A stretch of DNA of 6,444 nucleotides, taken from the NCBI GenBank assembly GCA_015068335.1, contig SVKT01000090.1, forward strand, positions 1-6,444, given 5' to 3'. The stretch's first letter is position 1. Each line of letters begins with the position of its first letter. Position numbers and translations under genes: made by a program. The notes below the pieces were generated by a model. It was not told the DNA's origin, searched no databases, and saw only the letters and a list, made by a program, of their open reading frames with translations. The stretch comes from Oscillospiraceae bacterium. GTDB taxonomy: Bacteria > Bacillota > Clostridia > Oscillospirales > Oscillospiraceae. Shown in pieces: positions 1 to 5,110 of this stretch.

Positions 1-10
1 GTAAAAGTTG

Positions 11-45
11 GAAAAAGCACCGAAATCATACGATTCCAGTGCTTT
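11..45 (-). terminator. Rho-independent terminator of the tRNA-Pro gene
   Basis: Read on the minus strand, positions 45 to 14 form a 14-bp hairpin. The arm AAAGCACTGGAATC pairs with GATTTCGGTGCTTT around a 4-nt GTAT loop, with two G-U pairs. It is followed by a short run of U residues (positions 16 to 12). It begins 4 nt beyond the CCA end of the tRNA gene, so it would end a single-gene tRNA transcript. The stem is seen directly; the function is inferred from position and form. Confidence 0.85.
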
Positions 46-49
46 CTTG

Positions 50-125
50 TGGTCGGAGTGGCGGGAGTCGAACCCACGGCCTCTTGGACCCGAACCAAGC
101 GCGCTACCAACTGCGCTACACCCCG
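50..125 (-). tRNA. tRNA-Pro (anticodon CGG)
   Basis: The minus strand folds into a complete 76-nt cloverleaf. The acceptor stem CGGGGTG pairs with CACTCCG with one G-U pair. The D arm is GCGC/GCGC, and the anticodon stem CTTGG/CCAAG carries the loop TTCGGGT. The T arm is GTGGG-TTCGACT-CCCGC, and the discriminator A is followed by an encoded CCA. Loop positions 34-36 read CGG, which decodes the proline codon CCG, and G37 fits the methylated guanosine usual in tRNA-Pro. The variable loop is short (5 nt, class I). The gene has its own promoter and terminator and is divergent from the genes to its right. Confidence 0.97.
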
Positions 126-138
126 ATACAGCCCACTC

Positions 139-167
139 ATTATACGGAATTTCCGGGAAGATGTCAA
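139..167 (-). promoter_or_regulatory. Consensus housekeeping promoter of tRNA-Pro
   Basis: On the minus strand TTGACA (167 to 162) and TATAAT (144 to 139) are separated by exactly 17 bp. Both hexamers match the sigma-70/sigma-A consensus perfectly, as expected for a stable-RNA promoter. Transcription would start near position 132, only a few bases before the mature 5' end at 125, so the 5' leader is very short. The spacer holds a small inverted repeat (CGGAA-T-TTCCG, 145-155). Confidence 0.93.
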
Positions 168-169
168 GG

Positions 170-198
170 TTATATTCGTTCAGGCGGCAGCATAGGCT
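170..198 (+). promoter_or_regulatory. Candidate sigma-E (mother-cell sporulation) promoter
   Basis: TTATATT (170-176) and CATAGGCT (191-198) are separated by 14 bp. The Bacillus subtilis sigma-E consensus is roughly KMATATT, 14-15 bp, CATACAHT; this site matches 6 of 7 and 6 of 8 positions with correct spacing. A start near 205 would give a leader of about 25 nt, with the ribosome binding site at 215-225 before the ATG at 230. The two genes downstream look like the spoIVFA-spoIVFB pair, which is under sigma-E control in B. subtilis, so site and gene identity support each other. The assignment is inference; the two -10 mismatches are at the CA of CATACA. Confidence 0.55.
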
Positions 199-229
199 TC
201 ACCGAGAACGAAACGGGGAGGGGAGCGCT

Positions 230-1192
230 ATGGCGGCACGGCGGACGGGGCGCAGAGTGATGGGTACAGTGGCGGCGCGGCAGCGCAGGACGGCAGGAAA
301 GAGGAGCACGGTGCGTTCCGCACCCCGCAGAAATGAGTCGCTGCCGCCCAAAGAGCGCCGACAGTTGATCCAACTGGTGATTTGCGGCGGTGTTTTTGTC
401 CTGCTGGTGGCGGTCAAACTTCTGCTTCCCGACCGTATGGCAGAGGTAAACAGGACGCTGACCGGCGCGCTGGAACGGAATATGGATGTGGAGGCTGTGT
501 TTTCTGCGGTAGGAAATGCATTCGCGGGGGAAAGGGACGTGACGGACACAGTGGAGGATGTGTATCAGGCGGTCTTTCACGGCGACGGGAAAGAGGAGCC
601 TATGGAAACAGCGGCGATCCTTCTGCCGGAAAGCAGTTCTGCCATCGATATACTGCGGAACAGTCAGACTGTCGCCGCCGGGCAAATCGTGAATACGGAC
701 GGCGGCGGAGAAAAACCTGTGCGGATGGAGGGCGTCAAAGCGGATTCACTGGTCTACGTGCTGTATTCCGAGGAAAATCTACCCTCCGGCGTGAGTATGG
801 AGCAGGCGATTCTGGACCTCGCCTATTGCACGCCAACGGATGGAGTCATCAGTTCCGGCTTTGGCTATCGGCAGGGCACGGGGCGGTTTCATTACGGAGT
901 GGATCTGGCTGCGGAGCAGGGCAGCGAGATCCGCTCCTTTGCTGACGGGACGGTTACCGTGGTCGGGGAGAGCAGCAGTTATGGGAAGTACTGCATTGTG
1001 GAGCACGATCACGGCTGCTCCACGCTGTATGCCCATTGCAGCCGGATCGGCGTTGCCTCCGGCGCGGCGGTGAAGCGGGGGCAGAAATTGGGAGAAGTGG
1101 GTGAGACCGGGATGGCCACAGGGCCGCATCTCCACTTTGAATTGCAGCAGAACGGTGTTTACCTGAATCCGGTCTATTATGTTTCTGCTTAA
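230..1192 (+). CDS. Membrane-anchored M23/LytM-domain protein, SpoIVFA-like
   Basis: A 320-residue protein with a strongly basic N-terminal tail (residues 1-44), one membrane segment (about 46-66), a long linker and a C-terminal M23 (LytM) domain from about residue 200. The M23 metal and catalytic positions appear intact: His221 and Asp225 in HYGVD, His269 in YAHC, and His300 and His302 in HLHFE. The domain would lie outside the cytoplasm, where family members cleave peptidoglycan cross-bridges or act as scaffolds. The ATG at 230 is chosen because GGGGAGGGGAG (215-225) lies just upstream; the frame is open further left but runs through the tRNA gene. The gene overlaps the next gene, an M50 protease, by 14 nt. 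That pairing matches SpoIVFA, the LytM-domain partner that anchors and inhibits SpoIVFB in the membrane around the forespore. A SpoIIQ-like or general cell-wall endopeptidase role remains possible, so no symbol is given. The M23 call is firm; the sporulation role is inferred from context. Confidence 0.88.
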   Translation: MAARRTGRRVMGTVAARQRRTAGKRSTVRSAPRRNESLPPKERRQLIQLVICGGVFVLLVAVKLLLPDRMAEVNRTLTGALERNMDVEAVFSAVGNAFAGERDVTDTVEDVYQAVFHGDGKEEPMETAAILLPESSSAIDILRNSQTVAAGQIVNTDGGGEKPVRMEGVKADSLVYVLYSEENLPSGVSMEQAILDLAYCTPTDGVISSGFGYRQGTGRFHYGVDLAAEQGSEIRSFADGTVTVVGESSSYGKYCIVEHDHGCSTLYAHCSRIGVASGAAVKRGQKLGEVGETGMATGPHLHFELQQNGVYLNPVYYVSA

Positions 1193-1769
1193 ATCGGACC
1201 GCGTAGAGGTGTCCATAGGGTTTTGTCTGCTTCTTGCCTGGTTTTGGAGAGCAAACGGCGCGGCGCTGCTGCTCACTGTGCTGGCTGCCGCCGCCGTACA
1301 CGAGGCGGGGCATTGTGCGGCGCTGGCGCTCCTGGGCGGGGAAGTGCATCGTCTGCGGCTGAGTGTGTTCGGCGCTGTGATAGAAACCGACAGCCGCCGC
1401 CTGACCTACGGACGGGAGGTGCTGGCGCTGCTGGCGGGGCCTGCCGCCAATTTTCTGGGGGCGGCAGCGGCGGCGGGATTTGGGACGGAGCCCGCCCGGG
1501 TGTTTCTGGGTGCCAATTTGGTGCTGTGCCTGTTTAATCTGCTGCCGGTGCGTCCGCTGGACGGCGGCAGAGTGCTGGAACTTCTGGTGTCCCGTCGCTG
1601 GGGGAGCGGGGCAGGGGAGTGGGCGGCAAGGATCGCAAGTCTGTGTGGCGCTCTCCTGCTCTGCCTGTTTTTGTGCGCTTTGATGCGCGCCACGGGGGGC
1701 AGTCTGTGGCTGCTTCCGGCAGCAGCGGGATTTGGACTGGCGGTGTGGCGCGAAAGTATTGGAAAATAG
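1179..1769 (+). CDS. spoIVFB: M50 site-2 intramembrane metalloprotease, SpoIVFB-like
   Basis: A 196-residue, very hydrophobic polytopic protein. It has the zinc motif HEAGH (His41, Glu42, His45) inside a membrane segment and the second M50 motif NLLPVRPLDGGR (120-131), whose Asp128 is the third zinc ligand. The segment between them (VFGAVIETDSRRL, then LLAGPAANF) follows the layout of B. subtilis SpoIVFB, which cuts the pro-sequence from pro-sigma-K in the mother cell. Further hydrophobic stretches lie at about 78-100, 107-125, 150-168 and 173-190. The protein stops after the last of these, so it lacks the C-terminal CBS-domain region of the 288-residue B. subtilis enzyme. The ATG at 1179 lies inside the end of the M23 gene (14-nt overlap) without a clear ribosome binding site, suggesting translational coupling. 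A GTG at 1209 is a less likely start. Protease family is very secure; pro-sigma-K as substrate is inferred. Confidence 0.85.
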   Translation: MFLLKSDRVEVSIGFCLLLAWFWRANGAALLLTVLAAAAVHEAGHCAALALLGGEVHRLRLSVFGAVIETDSRRLTYGREVLALLAGPAANFLGAAAAAGFGTEPARVFLGANLVLCLFNLLPVRPLDGGRVLELLVSRRWGSGAGEWAARIASLCGALLLCLFLCALMRATGGSLWLLPAAAGFGLAVWRESIGK

Positions 1770-1817
1770 ATTTTTTTGAAAAAAATACTTGCAATTTGGT
1801 AGGTTCTATGGTATTGT
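1770..1817 (+). promoter_or_regulatory. rplS promoter with A/T-tract UP-like element
   Basis: TTGCAA (1789-1794) and TATTGT (1812-1817) are separated by 17 bp and resemble a housekeeping promoter. Immediately upstream, 1770-1786 is a perfect interrupted palindrome: A, seven T, G, seven A, T. Such phased A and T tracts at about -40 to -60 are typical of UP elements that bind the RNA polymerase alpha subunit at strong ribosomal promoters. Transcription would start near 1824, about 73 nt before the rplS ATG. There is no GC-rich terminator between the M50 gene and this site, so some read-through from upstream is possible. Confidence 0.75.
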
Positions 1818-1823
1818 ATTCAG

Positions 1824-1896
1824 GCTACAAAGGGTGGTCCTCTGTCGTGTGCGAAAATAGCGGCAAGAACGCCTATATTTTTAGGAGGAAATATCC
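1824..1896 (+). promoter_or_regulatory. rplS 5' leader, possible L19 autoregulatory leader
   Basis: The leader of about 73 nt contains small foldable pieces. ACA-A-AGG pairs with CCT-C-TGT around GTGGT (1827-1845, one A-C mismatch). CCTA (1872-1875) can pair with TAGG (1882-1885), which covers part of the ribosome binding site AGGAGG (1883-1888). L19 leaders that bind their own product are known in Firmicutes, so feedback control is plausible. I cannot confirm a match to that family by eye, and the stems are short. The ribosome binding site is 8 nt before the ATG, ideal spacing for a highly expressed gene. Confidence 0.4.
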
Positions 1897-2238
1897 ATGG
1901 ATCTCATCAAGGAACTGAACAAGGAAACCCTGGCCAACGAAGTGCCTGCGGTCAACATCGGCGACACCGTGCGTGTCCACGTGAAGGTCAAGGAAGGCTC
2001 CCGCGAGCGTATCCAGATCTTCGAGGGTACCGTCATCGCCAAGAAGCACGGCGGCATCGAGGAGACCATCACTGTCCGTCGCCTGTCCTATGGCATCGGC
2101 GTTGAGAAGGTGTTCCCTGTGCATTCTCCCTCTATCGAAACCATCGAGGTGGTTCGCAGCGGTAAGGTCCGCCGCGCCAAGTTGTACTATCTGCGTGGCC
2201 GCGTGGGCAAGAGCGCTAAGATCAAGGAGAAACTGTAA
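1897..2238 (+). CDS. rplS: 50S ribosomal protein L19
   Basis: A 113-residue protein, the normal length for bacterial L19, which sits at the 30S-50S interface of the large subunit. Diagnostic segments are present along its whole length: the N-terminal MDLIKELNKE helix, PAVNIGDTVRVHVKVKEG (18-35), RIQIFEGTVIAKK (38-50), TVRRLSYGIGVEKVFPVHSP (59-78) and the basic C-terminal RRAKLYYLRGRVGKSAKIKE. The ATG at 1897 has AGGAGG at 1883-1888. Codon use is strongly biased (mostly AAG for Lys, ATC for Ile, GAG for Glu), as expected for a highly expressed gene. It has its own promoter and terminator, so it appears to be a single-gene unit here and is not joined directly to trmD. Confidence 0.98.
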   Translation: MDLIKELNKETLANEVPAVNIGDTVRVHVKVKEGSRERIQIFEGTVIAKKHGGIEETITVRRLSYGIGVEKVFPVHSPSIETIEVVRSGKVRRAKLYYLRGRVGKSAKIKEKL

Positions 2239-2247
2239 TCCGAGGAT

Positions 2248-2279
2248 AAAGAGAGGCAGATGCCTCTCTTTTTTCTTTT
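2248..2279 (+). terminator. Rho-independent terminator after rplS
   Basis: A perfect 10-bp stem, AAAGAGAGGC (2248-2257) with GCCTCTCTTT (2262-2271), has a 4-nt AGAT loop. It is followed by a T-rich tail to 2279. It lies 9 nt after the rplS stop codon and only 19 bp before the -35 element of the next operon, so it should insulate L19 expression from the signal peptidase operon. Confidence 0.93.
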
Positions 2280-2298
2280 GAAAAATTGCCGCTTTCTA

Positions 2299-2327
2299 TT
2301 GTGAAAAGAGGCATTGTTTGCTATACT
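2299..2327 (+). promoter_or_regulatory. Promoter of the signal peptidase-rbgA-rnhB-yraN operon
   Basis: TTGTGA (2299-2304) and TATACT (2322-2327) are separated by 17 bp, a good sigma-A-type match, and the start point would be near 2334. That places the signal peptidase ATG at 2370 with a leader of about 36 nt. In-frame ATG codons at 2331 and 2349 lie at or just after the start point without a ribosome binding site. No later promoter or terminator of comparable quality is visible to the end of the window, so this may drive the whole operon. Confidence 0.75.
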
Positions 2328-2369
2328 AATATGTTAGATTCGTATGTTATGCGTTTTGGAGGACCCACT

Positions 2370-2954
2370 ATGGAAACAGAGAAAAAAACAGAAGCCGTCG
2401 ATCGTGGTTGGTATGAATATTTGCAGTTGCTGGTGACGGTTGTCGTGGCTCTGGTGCTGCTGTTTTCCTTTGTGATCCGCTTTGTGAGCGTGGACGGCAT
2501 ATCGATGCAGAACACGTTGCAGCACGGCGACCGGATGCTGGTGCTCAACGGCTGGCTGTGCGGAGACTATGAGCGGGGCGATATCGTCATTGCGGCGAAA
2601 CACGGATTTGAGAACGGCTCTCCGGTGGTCAAACGCGTGATCGCCGTGGGCGGGCAGACGGTGGATATCGACTTTCCCGCCGGCATCGTGTATGTGGACG
2701 GCGTGCCCCTGGAAGAACCCTATATCAAGGAGGCCACCCATCTTCGGGAGGGGATGCAGTTCCCCCTGACCTTGCAGGAAGACGAACTCTTCCTTTTGGG
2801 CGACAACCGCAACGAAAGCAAGGACAGCCGACACCCCGACCTGGGTGCTGTGAAGGAAGGGAATATTATCGGGCGGGCGGTCTTTCTCGTTCTGCCCGGA
2901 AAGACGGAAGAACTCGGAAAGCGGGAATGGAACCGCATTTCCGCCTTGAACTGA
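2370..2954 (+). CDS. lepB: Type I signal peptidase (first of two tandem copies)
   Basis: A 194-residue type I signal peptidase, an S26 Ser/Lys protease that removes signal peptides from exported proteins. It has a short cytoplasmic N-terminus, a single membrane segment (about 18-38) and an extracytoplasmic domain. The catalytic serine is Ser45 in GISMQNTL, the general base is Lys88 in VVKRVIAVGGQ, and the conserved GDNRNESKDSR box lies at 144-154. Length fits Gram-positive Sip proteins. The serine box normally reads SMxPT; here the proline is Asn48, while the second copy keeps it. The start at 2370 is supported by TTGGAGGA (2356-2363); longer in-frame starts lack such a site. The second copy follows after 12 nt. 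Family and catalytic dyad are clear; how the two copies divide substrates is unknown. Confidence 0.95.
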   Translation: METEKKTEAVDRGWYEYLQLLVTVVVALVLLFSFVIRFVSVDGISMQNTLQHGDRMLVLNGWLCGDYERGDIVIAAKHGFENGSPVVKRVIAVGGQTVDIDFPAGIVYVDGVPLEEPYIKEATHLREGMQFPLTLQEDELFLLGDNRNESKDSRHPDLGAVKEGNIIGRAVFLVLPGKTEELGKREWNRISALN

Positions 2955-2966
2955 GGAGACGAATTG

Positions 2967-3548
2967 ATGCAGAACAACAGGGAAAAGAAGCGGAGCGACC
3001 AGGAGCAGTACGAGTGGGTACAGGCTCTGGTATACTCGGTGCTGGCGGTGGTGGTGCTGTTTACCCTTGTGGTGCGGCTCATCGGCGTGGACGGACGCTC
3101 TATGGTGCCGACGTTGCAGCACGGAGACCGGCTTCTTGTTCTCAATCCAATGCTGTGTGACGACTACCGGTATGGTGATATCGTGGTGCTTCGAAAGGCC
3201 ACCTTTATGGAAGATCCCATCGTCAAGCGGGTGATCGCCACAGAGGGGCAGACGGTGGACATCAACTTCAAAACCGGTGAAGTCTATGTGGATGGAAAAC
3301 TGCTGAAAGAAGACTATATCAACGAACTGACCTTCCAGGAGGAAGGCACGGCGTTTCCGCTGATCGTCCCGAAAGGCGAGGTCTTTGTTATGGGTGACAA
3401 CCGCAACCACTCCGCCGACAGCCGCCATTCCGGGCTGGGTACCGTGGATTGCCGGTATATGCTGGGAAAAGCGGTGGCCATCGCCTTCCCGGGCTTCAGC
3501 GAGGAGACGGGAAAGCGGGACTTTGGCCGGATCGGCGCCATCGGCTGA
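2967..3548 (+). CDS. lepB: Type I signal peptidase (second tandem copy)
   Basis: A 193-residue type I signal peptidase paralogous to the gene just upstream. It has one membrane segment (about 18-38), the canonical serine box GRSMVPTL with Ser45, the general base Lys87 in IVKRVIATEGQ, and GDNRNHSADSR at 143-153. Between residues 38 and 75 the two copies share 24 of 38 positions, including VDG, TLQHGDR, LVLN and GDIV, so they most likely arose by tandem duplication followed by divergence. The ATG at 2967 is preferred over the TTG at 2964 because GAGGAG (2953-2958) is then 8 nt away. This ribosome binding site overlaps the stop codon of the first copy, suggesting translational coupling. All known catalytic residues are present. 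Confidence 0.95.
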   Translation: MQNNREKKRSDQEQYEWVQALVYSVLAVVVLFTLVVRLIGVDGRSMVPTLQHGDRLLVLNPMLCDDYRYGDIVVLRKATFMEDPIVKRVIATEGQTVDINFKTGEVYVDGKLLKEDYINELTFQEEGTAFPLIVPKGEVFVMGDNRNHSADSRHSGLGTVDCRYMLGKAVAIAFPGFSEETGKRDFGRIGAIG

Positions 3549-3554
3549 TGCTGC

Positions 3555-3589
3555 CGGAAACGAAATTTGATTCCGACGCCGGATGGCGT
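3555..3589 (+). other. Two adjacent hairpins in the signal peptidase-rbgA gap
   Basis: The 53-nt gap before rbgA contains two stems that touch end to end. CGGAA (3555-3559) pairs with TTCCG (3571-3575), and ACGCC (3576-3580) pairs with GGCGT (3585-3589) around a GGAT loop. No T run follows, so this is not an intrinsic terminator. The second stem ends 3 nt before the rbgA ribosome binding site (GGAGGT, 3592-3597). A role in mRNA processing, stability or start-site presentation is possible; chance folding in GC-rich sequence cannot be excluded. Confidence 0.3.
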
Positions 3590-3601
3590 GTGGAGGTTTG
3601 T

Positions 3602-4474
3602 ATGAATATTCAATGGTATCCCGGTCATATGACGAAGACCCGGCGTATGATCGTCGACCAGATCAAAAATGTAGATGCGGTCTGTGAGATCATCGATGCC
3701 CGGATCCCTGTTTCCAGCCGGAATCCGGATGTGGACGAACTGACGGCGGGAAAGCCCCGTCTGGTGGTGCTGAACCGCGTGGATCAGGCTGACCCCGAGG
3801 CAACCAGACTGTGGGCGGCGCACTTTCGCAAACTGGGCTATGCGGTTCTGGAATCCGATGCAAAGGACGGTATCGGCACAGGGAAATTTGCCGGTGCCAT
3901 CCGGGAACTGCTTGCGGAAAAACTGCGGGCCTATGCTGAAAAAGGACAGGTGGGCCGCGTGGTGCGCGTGATGATCCTGGGCATTCCCAATGTAGGAAAG
4001 TCCACTTTCATCAACAAGGTCGCCGGCAGAAAGACTGCGAAGACCGAAGACCGTCCCGGTGTGACGCGTTCCAAGCAGTGGGTGCCCATTGACCGGGGAT
4101 TGGAACTGCTGGACACCCCCGGTATCCTCTGGCCCAAATTCGAGGATCAGAGCGTGGGTCTGAATCTGGCCTATACCGGTGCGGTGAAGGATGACATTCT
4201 GGACATTGAGACCCTGGGCTGCCACCTGATGACCTATTTGAGCAGTCATTATCCCGATGCCCTGAAACAGGGCTATAAACTGTCTGCTTTGCCGGAACGG
4301 GAGGACGAGGAAAACGAGGTCGCCTACGGCTACCGTCTGCTGGAAGCAGCAGGCAGAAAGCGCGGTTTTCTGATCTCCGGCGGCGAAGTGGACACAGAAC
4401 GGATGGCAAAGATCCTGCTGGATGAGTTTCGCGGTGCAAAGTTAGGACGCTTTACACTTGAACTGCCCCAGTGA
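3602..4474 (+). CDS. rbgA: Ribosome biogenesis GTPase RbgA (YlqF)
   Basis: A 290-residue circularly permuted GTPase needed for late 50S subunit assembly in B. subtilis. The start is fixed by the family N-terminus MNIQWYPGHM and by GGAGGT (3592-3597). The GTPase motifs occur in permuted order: G4 NRVD (58-61), G5 around SDAKDG (85-90), G1 P-loop GIPNVGKST (127-135), G2 Thr155 in RPGVT, and G3 DTPG (171-174) followed by ILWPKFED. The C-terminal domain (about 200-290) ends with the typical KRGFLISGGEVD and GRFTLELP segments and would contact rRNA. Length is close to that of B. subtilis RbgA. It lies 53 nt after the signal peptidase and 15 nt before rnhB, the common rplS-rbgA-rnhB neighbourhood, here interrupted by the signal peptidases. 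No catalytic motif is missing. Confidence 0.97.
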   Translation: MNIQWYPGHMTKTRRMIVDQIKNVDAVCEIIDARIPVSSRNPDVDELTAGKPRLVVLNRVDQADPEATRLWAAHFRKLGYAVLESDAKDGIGTGKFAGAIRELLAEKLRAYAEKGQVGRVVRVMILGIPNVGKSTFINKVAGRKTAKTEDRPGVTRSKQWVPIDRGLELLDTPGILWPKFEDQSVGLNLAYTGAVKDDILDIETLGCHLMTYLSSHYPDALKQGYKLSALPEREDEENEVAYGYRLLEAAGRKRGFLISGGEVDTERMAKILLDEFRGAKLGRFTLELPQ

Positions 4475-4489
4475 GAGAGGTGCGACGGT

Positions 4490-5110
4490 ATGGAACTTTG
4501 GCGCTACGAACAGGAACAGTGGGACAAGGGTTTTTCTGCGGTCTGCGGCGTGGATGAAGCCGGCGCCGGGCCGCTGGCCGGGCCGGTGTATGCCGCCGCG
4601 GTGATCCTGCCCCGGGGCGTGGAACTCCCCGGACTGAACGATTCCAAGAAACTGACAGAGAAAAAGCGGGAGGCGTTATTTCCTGTTATTATGGAAAAAG
4701 CCACCGCATATTCCATCGCCCGTGTGGAGGCGGCGGAGATCGACGAGATGGATATCCTTAACGCCCGGATGCTGGCGATGCAGCGGGCCATTGACGGTCT
4801 GGCGGTGAAGCCGGATCTGGCGTTGATCGATGGCAACCGCGACCACGGCAGCCGCTATGCCATCGAAACACCCCATATCACCATCATTCAGGGCGACGCC
4901 AGCAGCGCCTCCATTGCGGCGGCCTCCATTCTGGCGAAAGTGGCCCGTGACCGGTATGTGTCGGAGGAACTGGAAGCAGCCTATCCTCAATATCAGTTTG
5001 CAAAGCACAAGGGCTATGGCACGAAACTGCACTACGCGATGCTGGACGCCTACGGCCCCTGCCCCCAGCACCGTAAGACCTTCCTGAAAAAGTGGGAGGC
5101 CAAGCGATGA
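4490..5110 (+). CDS. rnhB: Ribonuclease HII
   Basis: A 206-residue RNase HII, which nicks DNA at embedded ribonucleotides and degrades RNA in RNA-DNA hybrids. The catalytic acidic residues are present: Asp22 and Glu23 in GVDEAG, Asp114 in LIDGN and Asp136 in QGDASS. So are NDSKKL (50-55), SIAAASILAKVARDR (141-155) and KGYGT (174-178), whose Tyr176 recognises the ribose 2'-OH. One departure is notable: the motif normally reading GRG after DEAG is GAG here (Gly25-Ala26-Gly27, codons GGC GCC GGG). This is the short form, without the N-terminal extension of about 65 residues seen in B. subtilis. The ATG at 4490 has AGAGGT (4476-4481) 8 nt upstream. The stop overlaps the yraN start as ATGA. Confidence 0.96.
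   Translation: MELWRYEQEQWDKGFSAVCGVDEAGAGPLAGPVYAAAVILPRGVELPGLNDSKKLTEKKREALFPVIMEKATAYSIARVEAAEIDEMDILNARMLAMQRAIDGLAVKPDLALIDGNRDHGSRYAIETPHITIIQGDASSASIAAASILAKVARDRYVSEELEAAYPQYQFAKHKGYGTKLHYAMLDAYGPCPQHRKTFLKKWEAKR

Noticed and set aside
8..229. N-terminal extension of the M23 gene to position 8
   Set aside because: It would read through the tRNA-Pro gene and its promoter on the opposite strand, and a good ribosome binding site marks the ATG at 230.
2286..2369. Longer start for the first signal peptidase at 2286
   Set aside because: That start lies upstream of the promoter -10 element and would not be in the transcript; TTGGAGGA marks the ATG at 2370.
2334..3428. Minus-strand open frame of 364 codons spanning both signal peptidase genes
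   Set aside because: Its internal repetition merely mirrors the paralogous signal peptidases on the plus strand; no independent start signal or motif supports it.
3449..3601. Longer rbgA start inside the second signal peptidase gene
   Set aside because: The family N-terminus MNIQWYPGHM begins at 3602, just after GGAGGT; the extra residues match nothing in the family.
3314..4249. Minus-strand open frame opposite the second signal peptidase and rbgA
   Set aside because: The plus strand encodes complete, motif-confirmed proteins here; the antisense frame has no family signature.
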